From a virus, in the IMG/VR virus record IMGVR_UViG_3300044646_000633, positions 1 through 59,347 of that record: a stretch of 59,347 nt of DNA; one strand, written 5' to 3'. The number at the start of each line of letters is the position of its first letter. Within the stretch, counting starts at the first letter, position 1. The notes under the pieces are model-generated. The model was given only the letters and a program-made list of their open reading frames with translations, was not told the DNA's origin and did no database searches. Positions 24,782-33,245 of the stretch are shown in pieces. Made by a program: the position numbers and the translations under genes.

Positions 24782-25276
24782 TCAAGGCTGCCGCAGCGCG
24801 TCGTAGGCGCGCTCGCAGGCGGCTCCGGCCGCGCCTCGCGCGTCCGCTACCGCAGCAAGGTGTCTACCAGCCGCTTCCAGGCGTCCAAGCACGTCGGAGA
24901 GCACTGCTCCGGGTTCGGTGGTTGCCTGGCTTCCTGGGGCAGCGGCGGCTTCTGCGGTGGCGGCACAACGGGCGGCGACGGCGGCGGCGCGGTGGCGCAG
25001 GCCGTCACCAGCAACGCGAGCATCGACAGCAGCAGCCGCGTTGCGACGGAGTTGGTCCTGAGTGTCACGGGCGATCTCCTGGTGCTTTCGCACCCAAGCG
25101 GTTTCAACGGCGCGGTATTCGGCCTGGGCCTGGAGGGCGGCGGCAGCCGACTGCTGGCGCTCGGTCTGGATCTGGGCGCGAAGCTCGGCGACCTTGATCC
25201 GCTCAAGCTGCAGGCGCCAGGTCTGCACGCCAGTCAGGACCGCGCCGACCGCAATGGCCACGGCCAGGGCCCTCAC
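24782..25276 (-). CDS. Rz: Inner-membrane spanin subunit (Rz-like)
   Basis: 164 aa from GTG at 25276, which overlaps the endolysin stop as GTGA. One N-terminal transmembrane helix (ALAVAIAVGAVLTGVQTW) is followed by a long periplasmic coiled-coil-like helix (LQLERIKVAELRAQIQTERQQS...) and an Ala-rich C-terminus. This is the layout of i-spanins, which pair with an outer-membrane lipoprotein to fuse the membranes at lysis. The Rz1 gene is embedded within it in another frame. Sequence divergence among spanins is high, so the call rests on topology, position and the nested partner. Confidence 0.88.
   Translation of the reverse strand: MRALAVAIAVGAVLTGVQTWRLQLERIKVAELRAQIQTERQQSAAAALQAQAEYRAVETAWVRKHQEIARDTQDQLRRNAAAAVDARVAGDGLRHRAAAVAARCAATAEAAAAPGSQATTEPGAVLSDVLGRLEAAGRHLAAVADARGAAGAACERAYDALRQP
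24847..25068 (-). CDS. Rz1: Outer-membrane spanin lipoprotein (Rz1-like), nested in Rz
   Basis: 73 aa, fully inside Rz in a different frame. Start GTG at 25068 is set by AGGAG eight bases upstream. The signal peptide RLLLSMLALLVTAC carries a lipobox with the acylated Cys (about residue 24). The mature part is Pro-rich (APPPSPPVVPPPQKPPLP) and ends with two Cys (EQCSPTC), typical of o-spanins. It should be anchored in the outer membrane and bind Rz across the periplasm. Confidence 0.92.
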   Translation of the reverse strand: MTLRTNSVATRLLLSMLALLVTACATAPPPSPPVVPPPQKPPLPQEARQPPNPEQCSPTCLDAWKRLVDTLLR

Positions 25277-26214
25277 AGCCAGCCCTCGTACTTCGGCGAC
25301 CTCACGACGAGGACGTCGTGGACGTGGTGCCGGTTTATGTCGCACGCGCTGCGGCTTCCGTACAGCGGCGCGCGGGACTTGGTGCACGTCCCCTCAACGT
25401 GCCCAAACCATCGCTGAGCATCGCACGCGGGCGTCACTTGGCAGGCCCTGCGGTCACGCTGCACGCCACCCATGCCGCCGTTGTACGCGGCGTCGGTGAA
25501 GGCCAGCCGCTCCATGGGGTCCCCGATCATGCGCAACACGGTGTAGTCGTCCCGGGTTTTCAGGATCACGGCGCGGATCTGCAGGTCGGGCCGCTGGTAG
25601 ACGTTGGCCCACGACCACTCGCGCAGCGCCGGATGGCGGTCTCGCATTTCTTGCAGGGCGTCAAAGCGCAGCCGGCCGTCTGGACTCCATGCGCGCGTGA
25701 TCTGCCCCAAGCCAGCGCCTTCCTCGCGGGCCGACTTCAGGCGGCTCGACGGGTTCCAGCAGCGGCTGTGCCGCAGCGTGATGCAGCTTTCATGCTCGAC
25801 CAGCGCAGGCAGCAACGCGCGCCTGGGATGGTCGGGCCAGTGCCGCTCCTGCTCGACCCGAAAGCTCTCACGGTGGGCCCCGGCAGCGGCAGGAATGTAG
25901 GTGTGCACGTCCTGGGCCCTGGCCACGCCTCCAAACAAGCCCATGAGGCCGTAGGCGACGATGGCCAGCGCGACGAGCGCCAGGCCCGCCCCGATTGGGT
26001 GCTCGCCGGCCTTGCCGAACAGTTGCCTGGCGTCAGCCTCGGGATAGTCGTGCATGGCCTTGCGCGCCAGGTGGACAAAGCCCACCGCCAGCAAAGGCGT
26101 CACCAAGGACAGCAGCAGCATGCCGGTTGTTACCCCCTTGTCGGGGTCTGTGGCCAGCAGCGCGGCCAGCACAACGCCCGACCCGCCGGCCAGAAATAGG
26201 GTGCGAAAACGCAT
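25273..26214 (-). CDS. Holin-endolysin fusion: three membrane helices plus lytic transglycosylase
   Basis: 313 aa from ATG at 26214 with GGAGGA seven bases upstream. Residues ~5-105 form three transmembrane helices (TLFLAGGSGVVLAALLA; GMLLLSLVTPLLAVGFVHLA; LALVALAIVAYGLMGLFGG), the topology of a class I holin. An ARAQ sequence right after helix 3 resembles a signal-peptidase site. The rest resembles a lysozyme-like transglycosylase: LVEHESC (catalytic Glu), GAGLGQITRAW, AAYNGG. Six Cys residues suggest disulfides in the periplasm. It is followed by Rz with a 4-base overlap. A membrane-tethered or processed endolysin is inferred; no separate holin gene is seen nearby. Confidence 0.85.
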   Translation of the reverse strand: MRFRTLFLAGGSGVVLAALLATDPDKGVTTGMLLLSLVTPLLAVGFVHLARKAMHDYPEADARQLFGKAGEHPIGAGLALVALAIVAYGLMGLFGGVARAQDVHTYIPAAAGAHRESFRVEQERHWPDHPRRALLPALVEHESCITLRHSRCWNPSSRLKSAREEGAGLGQITRAWSPDGRLRFDALQEMRDRHPALREWSWANVYQRPDLQIRAVILKTRDDYTVLRMIGDPMERLAFTDAAYNGGMGGVQRDRRACQVTPACDAQRWFGHVEGTCTKSRAPLYGSRSACDINRHHVHDVLVVRSPKYEGWL

Positions 26215-26245
26215 CGTCAATCCTCCATTGGATATCGGGCCGACA

Positions 26246-26734
26246 TCACGGCCCGCTGTAGCCTTGGGCGTTGAAGTACACGGCGCCCGTGCCGGAGGCG
26301 CTAAGCGTGGCGACCTCAAGCAAGGTCGCGGCACTGCCGCGCAATGGCTTTATGAACTTGATGTCGGTGAGTGGCAGCCCCGCCGTTGGAATGCGCACGC
26401 GCCACAGCACGGGGCCGGCTGCGCCATTACGAATGACAAGATCAGTGGCCGTGCCCAGCGGCTCTGACTGCACCTGCACGCCGGTGATGTAGTTGCAAAT
26501 ACCCGCTGCTTGTGCAGCACGGATCGTGACGGGCGTGGTGGTGTTGAGGATGCCGCCTGATGCGGCAGGGTAAGACCAGGATAGCCCGGGGAGCGCGAAA
26601 GGCTCCGTCACAGCGCCGCCGGCCGCGGACATGGCCTGACCCGCGACAGCGATTCTCTCGGCAAAAGTGCCGTCGTTCATATCGACCAAGAGTTTGGTGT
26701 AGCCCTCTTGGTCTTTGAGTTTGATGTCTGGCAT
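26246..26734 (-). CDS. Hypothetical beta-rich virion protein
   Basis: 162 aa, start ATG at 26734. It begins MPDIKLKDQEGYTKLLVDMNDGTFAERIAVAG, and the rest (ITGVQVQSEPLGTATDLVIRNGAAGPVLWRVRIP) has the alternating pattern of an antiparallel beta-sandwich. It is encoded between portal and endolysin. Similar short beta-rich proteins in phages are head fibre or decoration proteins; that is only a guess here. No enzyme motif or membrane segment is present. Confidence 0.75.
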   Translation of the reverse strand: MPDIKLKDQEGYTKLLVDMNDGTFAERIAVAGQAMSAAGGAVTEPFALPGLSWSYPAASGGILNTTTPVTIRAAQAAGICNYITGVQVQSEPLGTATDLVIRNGAAGPVLWRVRIPTAGLPLTDIKFIKPLRGSAATLLEVATLSASGTGAVYFNAQGYSGP

Positions 26735-26784
26735 GTTGGCTTCTCCGAAATGGGTTGACTGTTGGCCCTGGGTTGCTGGTGCGG

Positions 26785-29160
26785 TCAGGCGGTCTTGTCG
26801 GCCCGGCCCTCTGTTGCCGGGGCCTTGCGCAAAGTCTGCTCAATGGCCGCAAGGCGGTCGTCGAGGGCCCTGATCTGGCGATTGCTTGCGTCCTGGATGT
26901 TGGCTACTCGCTCTTTGGCGTCGGCCTCAATCCGAGCCACTTGAACCTTGGTGTCGGCTTCGCGGTTGATCTGCATCGTGCGATTCGCCAGTTCGGCCTG
27001 CGCCTTGCGCAGAGCCTCGCTCAAGCGATCAATCTCTGCGGACGTGTCTGCGCGCACCTTCATCAGCGCTTCTTGTGCATCAGACTGCGCCTGGGCGTCG
27101 CCACCGGCCCCGACGGCGCTGGCCTCGGACTCCATCTTGGCGGCCTTGGCGTTGAGCTCACGCACCTTGGCGCGCTGCTCGTTGAGCGCCTCCATGGCCA
27201 TTTCTCGCTGAACCTGCATTGCCTCGGCTTGGGCCATGGCCTGCTCTTCGGCCTGCTGCTGCTCTTCGGGGGTAAGCTCCTTGTCCGGGTCGCGCTCTCC
27301 GGTCAGCTTGCGGATCTGCTCGGCGATCTCCGACTTGTTGGGCAGGTCGGAGAACTCCATGGCAATCGTCAGCACGCGCAGGCTCACCTCGGGAGGGAGT
27401 CGGGCTGCCAGATTGTTCAGGCTCTCGAACATGACCTGGCGCAGCGTGCCGGCATAGTCTTGCTCCGCCACGACGAAGTCGGCCATTGAGGCGGTGATGT
27501 CGTTCAAGTGACGCACGGACCCGTCGGGCTGGACCTCGGGCACGTTGACCTTGACCCACTCAATCGCGCCCTTCGCGCCCGTCAAGCGGATGACCTTCTC
27601 CTCGGTGTACCACTGTTCCACGAGGGAAAGCTGCTTCTCGCCCTGCACTTGGACGCCGAAGCGCAGGTTGTCAAACGGCTCGGTGGTGACGACGCTGCCC
27701 TGCAGTTGACGGGCCTTGATCGCCTCGCCGGACACGGCGTTGGTCTGCCGACCCATGTTCTCGTCCGCGACGCCGGCCGACCGTTGGATGGTCGATTGGG
27801 CAAGCTGCATCATCGTTATCTGCCCGGTGGCCGCGTCGGTGTCGCGCTTGATCTCGACCTTGCGTCCGGGCTTGGTGACGATCAGGCCGTCCGGCCGGTC
27901 GGCCTCGTCGCGCAGCAGCTCCCAGTCTTCTGTCGCGCCCTCTTCGGCGATGACCTGATTGGTGTTGAGCATGAACAGGGCCTTTGACGCCCGCTTGTTC
28001 AAGTCTTGCTGGATGTCGCGCACGCGACGCACCGCGCCGTAGGGCAGCCGGTCCCTGGATCGGCGGTAGCACCAGATGGGTGTGAGCGTGTAGCGGTTGT
28101 GGCGGTATGGGCTGGGCCCGTAGCCCAGCATGTACTGCTCCGTGAAGACCGCGATGTGGACGCGCATCATCATGCGGTCCACCAGCATGCTTGCGGACTT
28201 GCCAACGGCTTCACGCAACACGGCGTCGCGCGCCGTCAGGATGGCGCCTTTCATCGGGCCATCGGCAACTATGGTGACGCGCGCAGGGGTGCGGTATTGG
28301 CCCTCGATGAGTTTGACGCGGCGCCGTTTGGCATCAGCCAGCGACCCGGAACCCGATGCCCGAAGGGTGCCGGTCTTGAGTTGAGTCAGGTCGTGGGCGG
28401 TGTACCACGTATCTTCTTCCCAGCCATCGGTCGAGTAGTTGGTTGCCTCTTCGGTGGCAGACCGGATCTGCACGGCCCGGTTGGGGAACATCATCACGGC
28501 GATGTCTTCGTCCACCCAGCGCCAGCGGAACATGTAGCGTGCATCGCTCAGGTCGGGCTCGTAGGCCGCGGAGTCCCAAAGCACATTGCGCCAGTCTTCG
28601 TACTTGGAGTAGAGGATGTCCTGCGTCGGGTCGTCGCGGGTGCCGTCGTCCATCCAGCCTACGCCGGCCTTCAGCGCATCCGCAAAGGCCCTGGAGCGGG
28701 TGAATGGCACACGGTTGATGTCGCTGACGTACTTCAACACCTTGGTCTTCACGTCGGCCGACTGCACGTCGTCCTCAGTGCGGGGCAGTACCTTCCAGTC
28801 CACGCGCGAGCGGCGCTCGGTGCCGATCAGCCAATCGACCATCGGCGCAACCTCGTTGTACACCAGGGGCACTTGCCCGCGATTCTTCAGGGTCGTGGCG
28901 TCCTCCGGGTCCCACTGCAAGTTGTCGTAGAAGTCGCAGTCCATCGCCATGTCCAGGCGGTTGAGTGACTGCTTCTCCTTCTCGTAGTAGTACCACTCCA
29001 GCAGCTTGCGAAGCTCGCTGCGGGCTTCTTCTCCGTCCAGCGCGCCACCTCGGACCTCGGGCACCCGCCCGGCGCTGTCCATCGTTTGCGCCTGCCTGCG
29101 AAAGTAGTCGTCTCCTGGCGCCTGTTTGCGGCTGACTCGGTAGTCGAATGGTTCAGCCAT
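26785..29160 (-). CDS. Portal protein, P22-like
   Basis: 791 aa. The N-terminal half contains YNEVAPMVDWLIGTERRSR, a strong portal signature (NxxxPxVdxxxG), and DPxxxDILYSKYEDWRNVLWDS. The C-terminal ~250 residues are a long coiled coil (ALNEQRAKVRELNAKAAKMESEA... to the end), like the barrel of P22-type portals. Length matches P22 gp1-type proteins. It lies after TerL and a 138-aa gene; its start overlaps the latter's stop by 8 bases. It should form the dodecameric DNA channel at one capsid vertex. Confidence 0.93.
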   Translation of the reverse strand: MAEPFDYRVSRKQAPGDDYFRRQAQTMDSAGRVPEVRGGALDGEEARSELRKLLEWYYYEKEKQSLNRLDMAMDCDFYDNLQWDPEDATTLKNRGQVPLVYNEVAPMVDWLIGTERRSRVDWKVLPRTEDDVQSADVKTKVLKYVSDINRVPFTRSRAFADALKAGVGWMDDGTRDDPTQDILYSKYEDWRNVLWDSAAYEPDLSDARYMFRWRWVDEDIAVMMFPNRAVQIRSATEEATNYSTDGWEEDTWYTAHDLTQLKTGTLRASGSGSLADAKRRRVKLIEGQYRTPARVTIVADGPMKGAILTARDAVLREAVGKSASMLVDRMMMRVHIAVFTEQYMLGYGPSPYRHNRYTLTPIWCYRRSRDRLPYGAVRRVRDIQQDLNKRASKALFMLNTNQVIAEEGATEDWELLRDEADRPDGLIVTKPGRKVEIKRDTDAATGQITMMQLAQSTIQRSAGVADENMGRQTNAVSGEAIKARQLQGSVVTTEPFDNLRFGVQVQGEKQLSLVEQWYTEEKVIRLTGAKGAIEWVKVNVPEVQPDGSVRHLNDITASMADFVVAEQDYAGTLRQVMFESLNNLAARLPPEVSLRVLTIAMEFSDLPNKSEIAEQIRKLTGERDPDKELTPEEQQQAEEQAMAQAEAMQVQREMAMEALNEQRAKVRELNAKAAKMESEASAVGAGGDAQAQSDAQEALMKVRADTSAEIDRLSEALRKAQAELANRTMQINREADTKVQVARIEADAKERVANIQDASNRQIRALDDRLAAIEQTLRKAPATEGRADKTA

Positions 29161-29569
29161 ACGACACCCCTTCCGTTTCCAGTCGAATGTCCTCGCCCGC
29201 GATGGGCTGGCCGTCCGCGCGTAGTTCCATGCGCCCGACCGAGGCGCGCATTAGCTCGGGCGGCGGCGCCGATGGCATGCGCACAAGGTCAGGCAGGCCC
29301 TCGTTGATGATGGTCGCCAGCCTTACCCAGTTGACTTTGCTGGGCTCCAGCCCCAGGACGTCGCAGGCCGTGGCGCACTGACGGGCCAGGTAGGCCGGGG
29401 CGTCGTATTTGAAGGCGGCAGACTCCATGACGATGTACCAGGGCGCCCCCTTGCGGAAGGTCGGGATAAGCACCAGGGCTCGCTCGTCGTTGACCCAGGT
29501 GTATACGGCTGTAATGTCGCCGTGTTGACGCGACATGAAGGATTTGCGCAGGTCAAGAGAAACGCCCAT
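29153..29569 (-). CDS. Hypothetical protein between TerL and portal
   Basis: 138 aa from ATG at 29569 (MGVSLDLRKSF). Mixed alpha/beta with TAVYTWVNDERALVLIPTFRKGAPWYIV and a helix with ACDVLGLEPSKVNWVRL. Not recognised. It has no Shine-Dalgarno; the CGTGGCAAGCGTGGCA repeat lies 34 bases before the start. Its stop overlaps the portal start by 8 bases, so portal translation may depend on it. Confidence 0.8.
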   Translation of the reverse strand: MGVSLDLRKSFMSRQHGDITAVYTWVNDERALVLIPTFRKGAPWYIVMESAAFKYDAPAYLARQCATACDVLGLEPSKVNWVRLATIINEGLPDLVRMPSAPPPELMRASVGRMELRADGQPIAGEDIRLETEGVSYG

Positions 29570-29603
29570 GGGTATGCCCAGCACCGTGAAAACGGCGCAA
29601 GGT

Positions 29604-29620
29604 TGCCACGCTTGCCACGG
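29604..29620 (-). promoter_or_regulatory. CGTGGCAAGCGTGGCA repeat, copy B
   Basis: Minus strand CCGTGGCAAGCGTGGCA lies in the 68-bp gap between TerL and the 138-aa gene, 34 bases before that gene's start. It is identical to copy A over 17 bases and has the same orientation to the downstream gene. The spacing to the start matches copy C at 47253. Confidence 0.6.
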
Positions 29621-29637
29621 ACTGACGCGCCCGCAGG

Positions 29638-32031
29638 CTAAGAGGCCATGCCGGTCCTTCTGCGGCGCACAAGAGCGCCCTGCGGTGACGTTCCTCGCAT
29701 GGTGTCCTCGGCAACGATGCAAAGCATGCCGAAGGCGTCGGCCGAGTGGCTCGACCAGTCGTGCTCCGGGCCCAGGCCCACGTCCCGAGCCTCGTCGCGC
29801 TTCTCGTGGTACATGCCCAGGGCGTCGCGGCCCGCCTCGGTGGTGTCCGCGTTGAACCACACGGAGGGGAACACGCGGCGCGCGGCCTCGATGCGGGCGA
29901 TTGCTGCCCCCGGCCCCTGGTTGGGCACCACTTCCACGGTGTAGCCGGCCCGGTTCAGGGCGGACTCGTAGCTGACGTCAAACACCTTGTCGTGCGTCAC
30001 CCCGTCGTGCGGCAGCCATATGTCCATGCGGTCGGGGCCGTATCCCTTCTTCTGGGCCCAGAGTAGGTGCGCCTCCAGCGGCTGGCCCTGTGCCTCGTAG
30101 TGGTCGAGCACGCGGACCTCGCGGCCGATGAACTGCGCCACCCACCAGACGTAGGAGTCGGCTTTCTTGCCGGTGCCGCCGATGTCGGTGAAGGCCCGCA
30201 GGCGCATCAGCGGGTCCGGGGCGACGCGGCTGATTCGTCCCGCGGCCTTGGCTGCGGTCAGGCTCTTGGCGTAGTAGGCCCCGGCGACGACGGTGGCGTA
30301 GGCGCCCTCCCATATCCAATCGTAGGTGTCCGGGCGCTTGGCAAGGTCGCGTTGGCGCTGGCGCTCCAGGACGGCGGGGAACTTGGGGTTGTCGCGCCAG
30401 TTGAGTTCCGCGACCTTGATGCGCGGGTCCTTGGTCTGGCGGAATCGCTTGTCGGTCGCGGAGCCCTTGCGCTTGGGGTTCCATGTCACCCAAAGCTCGG
30501 CGTGCCAGCCGTCGCCTTCCTCGCGCAGCGTCGGGATCAGAACCGACCAAGCGTTGTCGGACACGCCCTCGGCCTCGTCCACCCAGCACAGCAGGATGCG
30601 GCCCTTGGACTTGATCGAGTCGATGTTTCGCTCAAGGCCGGCGAAGGTGTATTCGATGCGGCCATCGCGGGATCGGACGTAGGTTTCGCCGATCTCGTAG
30701 TAGTCCATCAGCCAGGGCTCATCCTGGATGGCCCGCTTGATCTCCTCCAGGCTGGAGTCGGACAAGCTGTTTTGGAACTGTCGGCCGCACAGAATCTGCC
30801 CGCTGATGCCTGCCTTGCCGAAGATCATGCCGCGCACGGCTGTCAGCTTGGCGAACGTGCGGGTGTTGTGTGTGACGGTGCCATCAGCGAGCATGAACAG
30901 GTGATCCCCGTCAAGCTCAAAGCCGAAGTATTCGCCGTCTCCAATGGGCTTTACGTCGATGCGAGTCCGGCGCCAATCCTTGTTCTTTCTCGCGTTCTCA
31001 AGGCCCCTGCGCTTTCTCTCAATCTGCACAGGAACGCGGTCCACGTCACCGCCGATGAAAACTCGGATAGATGGGCACGCACGACCGTTGCACATGATGG
31101 TTTGGCGATTGCGCGACGCCTTGAACCCCAGCCCGTGCGCGAGGCGGGCAATGTCGTTAGCCATGCGCTCGCTGGCTTGCGTGATTTCAATGCACCCATT
31201 GGCGACATGACCGTCCGTGTCAGCCAGCCCAGCAAGCAGGGCAAGCCGTTGTTCCGTCGAGGACCCAAAGTAGACCTCTGGGATGTGCTTGTTGCGAAAC
31301 ACGCCAGCGACGCGAAGTTGCTGGACAAAGCTACCGGAGCGAGCGAAGTTGGAGCCGATGTAGTACCTGGGTGCCCTGTTCGGTGTTTCGATTTTGCTTA
31401 GCGACCATCCGTTTTCGGACGAAACTCTAGTCAGGTGCGCAACCACTTCAGGGTCTATGTTGGTGATTTCCGGGGCTTTTGAAGACCCGTCTCCCAGCCA
31501 CAGTCCAAGCAAGTAAGGGTCAACCGGAACCGTCTTGTGCGCTCCGATGACAGGCCTGCGGAAGCCGAAATGCTGCGTCTTGAAACGCTCCGGCTTCTTG
31601 GCGTACTCCTCGGCAGTTATCAGGGAGTAGCCGCGGCCCGTGTCATATCCGGCATATCGACCATTGGGACGTTGAGGGTTTCCCGCGGGGCTGATGTCCC
31701 CATAGTCTTTTCGGGAAGACTCAGATCGCTCCAAGACAAGGATGTGCGCGTCGTTGCAGACGTAAGACATTCCTGTCTTTTGCGTCACGCGATACAAGGG
31801 GCCAATCCCTTGCGTGGTGCTTAGAACCGTTCGTGATGATCCGTCGGGGCCAAGAAGTTGGTCTCCTATCAGCACGTCCTCGACCGCAACGAGAGAGGCG
31901 TCTGCGCGGAGAAGCATTGTCCCTCGACCGAGGCACTTGCCCGATCCGCGGCCCCCGAAGGCGCCACGGACGTCAGCGTCCCCCTCCCAGACGGGGATCA
32001 GTTTTGGCGGGAGAGGGACTTGGACTTCCAC
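29638..32031 (-). CDS. terL: Terminase large subunit, interrupted by an intein
   Basis: 797 aa from GTG at 32031. The N-extein ends at the Walker A motif (GGRGSGK, residues 26-32); the C-extein begins with Thr390 (TRTFAK), so splicing restores GGRGSGKT and gives a 440-aa TerL. Walker B is ILLCWVDEAEG. The C-terminal RNase H-like nuclease shows TDIGGTGKKADSYVWW, LPHDG and HSADAFGML. It cleaves concatemers and pumps DNA into the prohead. Without splicing the P-loop is broken, so packaging depends on the intein. The gene overlaps the DUF4224-like gene by 34 bases. Confidence 0.95.
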   Translation of the reverse strand: MEVQVPLPPKLIPVWEGDADVRGAFGGRGSGKCLGRGTMLLRADASLVAVEDVLIGDQLLGPDGSSRTVLSTTQGIGPLYRVTQKTGMSYVCNDAHILVLERSESSRKDYGDISPAGNPQRPNGRYAGYDTGRGYSLITAEEYAKKPERFKTQHFGFRRPVIGAHKTVPVDPYLLGLWLGDGSSKAPEITNIDPEVVAHLTRVSSENGWSLSKIETPNRAPRYYIGSNFARSGSFVQQLRVAGVFRNKHIPEVYFGSSTEQRLALLAGLADTDGHVANGCIEITQASERMANDIARLAHGLGFKASRNRQTIMCNGRACPSIRVFIGGDVDRVPVQIERKRRGLENARKNKDWRRTRIDVKPIGDGEYFGFELDGDHLFMLADGTVTHNTRTFAKLTAVRGMIFGKAGISGQILCGRQFQNSLSDSSLEEIKRAIQDEPWLMDYYEIGETYVRSRDGRIEYTFAGLERNIDSIKSKGRILLCWVDEAEGVSDNAWSVLIPTLREEGDGWHAELWVTWNPKRKGSATDKRFRQTKDPRIKVAELNWRDNPKFPAVLERQRQRDLAKRPDTYDWIWEGAYATVVAGAYYAKSLTAAKAAGRISRVAPDPLMRLRAFTDIGGTGKKADSYVWWVAQFIGREVRVLDHYEAQGQPLEAHLLWAQKKGYGPDRMDIWLPHDGVTHDKVFDVSYESALNRAGYTVEVVPNQGPGAAIARIEAARRVFPSVWFNADTTEAGRDALGMYHEKRDEARDVGLGPEHDWSSHSADAFGMLCIVAEDTMRGTSPQGALVRRRRTGMAS
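30865..31935 (-). mobile_element. Intein with LAGLIDADG homing endonuclease in the TerL P-loop
   Basis: 357 residues. It starts with Cys (CLGRGTMLLRADASLVAVEDV, splicing block A), has a block B-like segment (VCNDAHILV, with Asn where Thr is usual), two LAGLIDADG motifs (YLLGLWLGDGS and LLAGLADTDGH), and ends LADGTVTHN followed by Thr. These match a class 1 intein with Cys1, terminal His-Asn and a +1 Thr. The DNA is less GC-rich than the exteins, in keeping with transfer. Insertion between Lys and Thr of the Walker A motif is a favoured intein site. Confidence 0.95.
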
Positions 32032-32246
32032 GGGGTCGGATTGTTAAGCACGCGGGGGCGCCACTGCGGTGCGCTGGCCTGGGCGGCTTGTGTGGCGCCG
32101 GTCAGCGCAGCCCGCACGACGACGGGCCGGCCGACGGCGCTCACGTAGAAGGGGATGCCCTGCTGGCGCAGGGCCTCGATCTGGTGGGCCTTGCGCTTGC
32201 GGCCCGTCAGGGCCACCAGTTCGTCGGCCGTCAGGAAAGTCTGCAC
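31998..32246 (-). CDS. DUF4224-like small protein
   Basis: 82 aa with GTG start at 32246. The sequence FLTADELVALTGRKRKAHQIEALRQQGIPFYVSAVGRPVV is the DUF4224 pattern seen in many phages; it resembles an HTH DNA-binding unit. It overlaps SSB by 16 bases at its start and TerL by 34 bases at its end, so it is tightly coupled to both. Placement just before TerL makes a DNA-packaging or regulatory role possible; none is established. Confidence 0.85.
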   Translation of the reverse strand: MQTFLTADELVALTGRKRKAHQIEALRQQGIPFYVSAVGRPVVVRAALTGATQAAQASAPQWRPRVLNNPTPWKSKSLSRQN

Positions 32247-32611
32247 GTCGCGTCGGCCCGTTGCGGTTGGTCTGCGGCGGTCTGCGGCGGGCCGGCGACG
32301 ATCTCGATGCGACCGACCCGGCCGGCCAGCTTGTAGCCCGCCACCCCTGCAGCAGTGAAGTACGTCTCGATGTGGACGTCCTCGATCACGGCGAACACCA
32401 TGCAGCGGTCCAGCAGCTTCGGCGCCAGCTTGGTCGCCCTGGTGCCCCACAGTCCACCCTCGACCATCTGGAAGGGCCTGCCTCCCGAGGTTGGCCGAGT
32501 GCCGTAGTGGTACGCCAGGGCCAGCGTCACGACGGGATCGCCGTTTGGCAGCGAGCGGACCTCGGCGTCTCCGTGGATGCGGAAGACGCCGGACAGGCAT
32601 GCGGCGGTCAT
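32231..32611 (-). CDS. ssb: Single-stranded DNA-binding protein
   Basis: 126 aa. The N-terminal pattern (LSGVFRIHGDAEVRSLPNGDPVVTLALAYHYG) and later RCMVFAVIEDVHIETYFTAAGVAGYKLAGRVGRIEIV fit an OB-fold SSB of phage type. The C-terminus lacks the acidic DDDIPF tip of cellular SSBs. It overlaps the upstream gene by 4 bases (ATGA). With RecT and YqaJ exonuclease further upstream it would serve recombination and replication. Confidence 0.8.
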   Translation of the reverse strand: MTAACLSGVFRIHGDAEVRSLPNGDPVVTLALAYHYGTRPTSGGRPFQMVEGGLWGTRATKLAPKLLDRCMVFAVIEDVHIETYFTAAGVAGYKLAGRVGRIEIVAGPPQTAADQPQRADATCRLS

Positions 32612-32988
32612 CCTGTTGGCCCTTCGCTCGCGCCCGGGGCCCCCTGGCCCTTGATGCTCGTCATCACTTCTTCCAGGTCGTGCCGCAGCAGCGGCATCAG
32701 CATGGTCACGTCGTTGCGGTCGATCTTCGCGGCCGACATCAAGCCGACGAAGTTCTCCTGCAGCGCCGTGAATCCGGCGCAGAGCACGCCTGCGACATCG
32801 GTGCCGATTTGCAGGCCCTGACTATGGATCAGGTTGTGCATTTCTTCGACCTGGAACAGTACCGCTGCGGCGCGGGCGGTCACGATGGCGTGATCGTCAC
32901 CGCGCCGGGCCTGTAGGCTTTCGATGGCCTCTGACGCACGGTCTGCGGCGGCGACGCCGACCATGATGATGGGCGGGCGCTCGGTCAT
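32608..32988 (-). CDS. Hypothetical early-operon protein
   Basis: 126 aa, start ATG at 32988 with GGAGG four bases upstream. Mostly helical, acidic, without membrane segments (AIVTARAAAVLFQVEEMHNLIHSQGLQIGTDVAGVLCAGF). No family recognised. It lies between the 86-aa gene and ssb with 4-base overlaps on both sides, marking one translational unit. Confidence 0.75.
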   Translation of the reverse strand: MTERPPIIMVGVAAADRASEAIESLQARRGDDHAIVTARAAAVLFQVEEMHNLIHSQGLQIGTDVAGVLCAGFTALQENFVGLMSAAKIDRNDVTMLMPLLRHDLEEVMTSIKGQGAPGASEGPTG

Positions 32989-33245
32989 GCAGCCTCCGCG
33001 CCCCGGAACAGGGGCGGCGCCTCGGGCTCGTCGTCGCGCTGCGAGGCGTCCTCGATGCGCGCCGGCTCGGCTGCGGTCAGCAAGGCCACCAGTTGGTCCT
33101 GGCTGGCCACGTCAACCGCGATGGTGTCGCGGGCTGCGTGGTTGCGCGCCTGGGCGGCATTCGAGGCGCGGATCAGGCGCTCGGCGCCGGTGTCGGTGTG
33201 CCGCACGAGGTAGATGCGGCGGGGGGTTTTGGGGGTGGTGGTCAT
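32985..33245 (-). CDS. Hypothetical small early protein
   Basis: 86 aa, start ATG at 33245. The N-terminus (RRIYLVRHTDTGAERLIRASNAAQARNHAARDTIAVDVASQDQLVALL) resembles short phage proteins of unknown function with a beta-alpha-beta unit. A Glu/Asp-rich tail follows. It overlaps the next gene by 4 bases. Its leader (33246-33429, 184 bp) holds no confident gene and contains two copies of CTGTGCAGGGAG (33292 and 33403). Confidence 0.75.
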   Translation of the reverse strand: MTTTPKTPRRIYLVRHTDTGAERLIRASNAAQARNHAARDTIAVDVASQDQLVALLTAAEPARIEDASQRDDEPEAPPLFRGAEAA

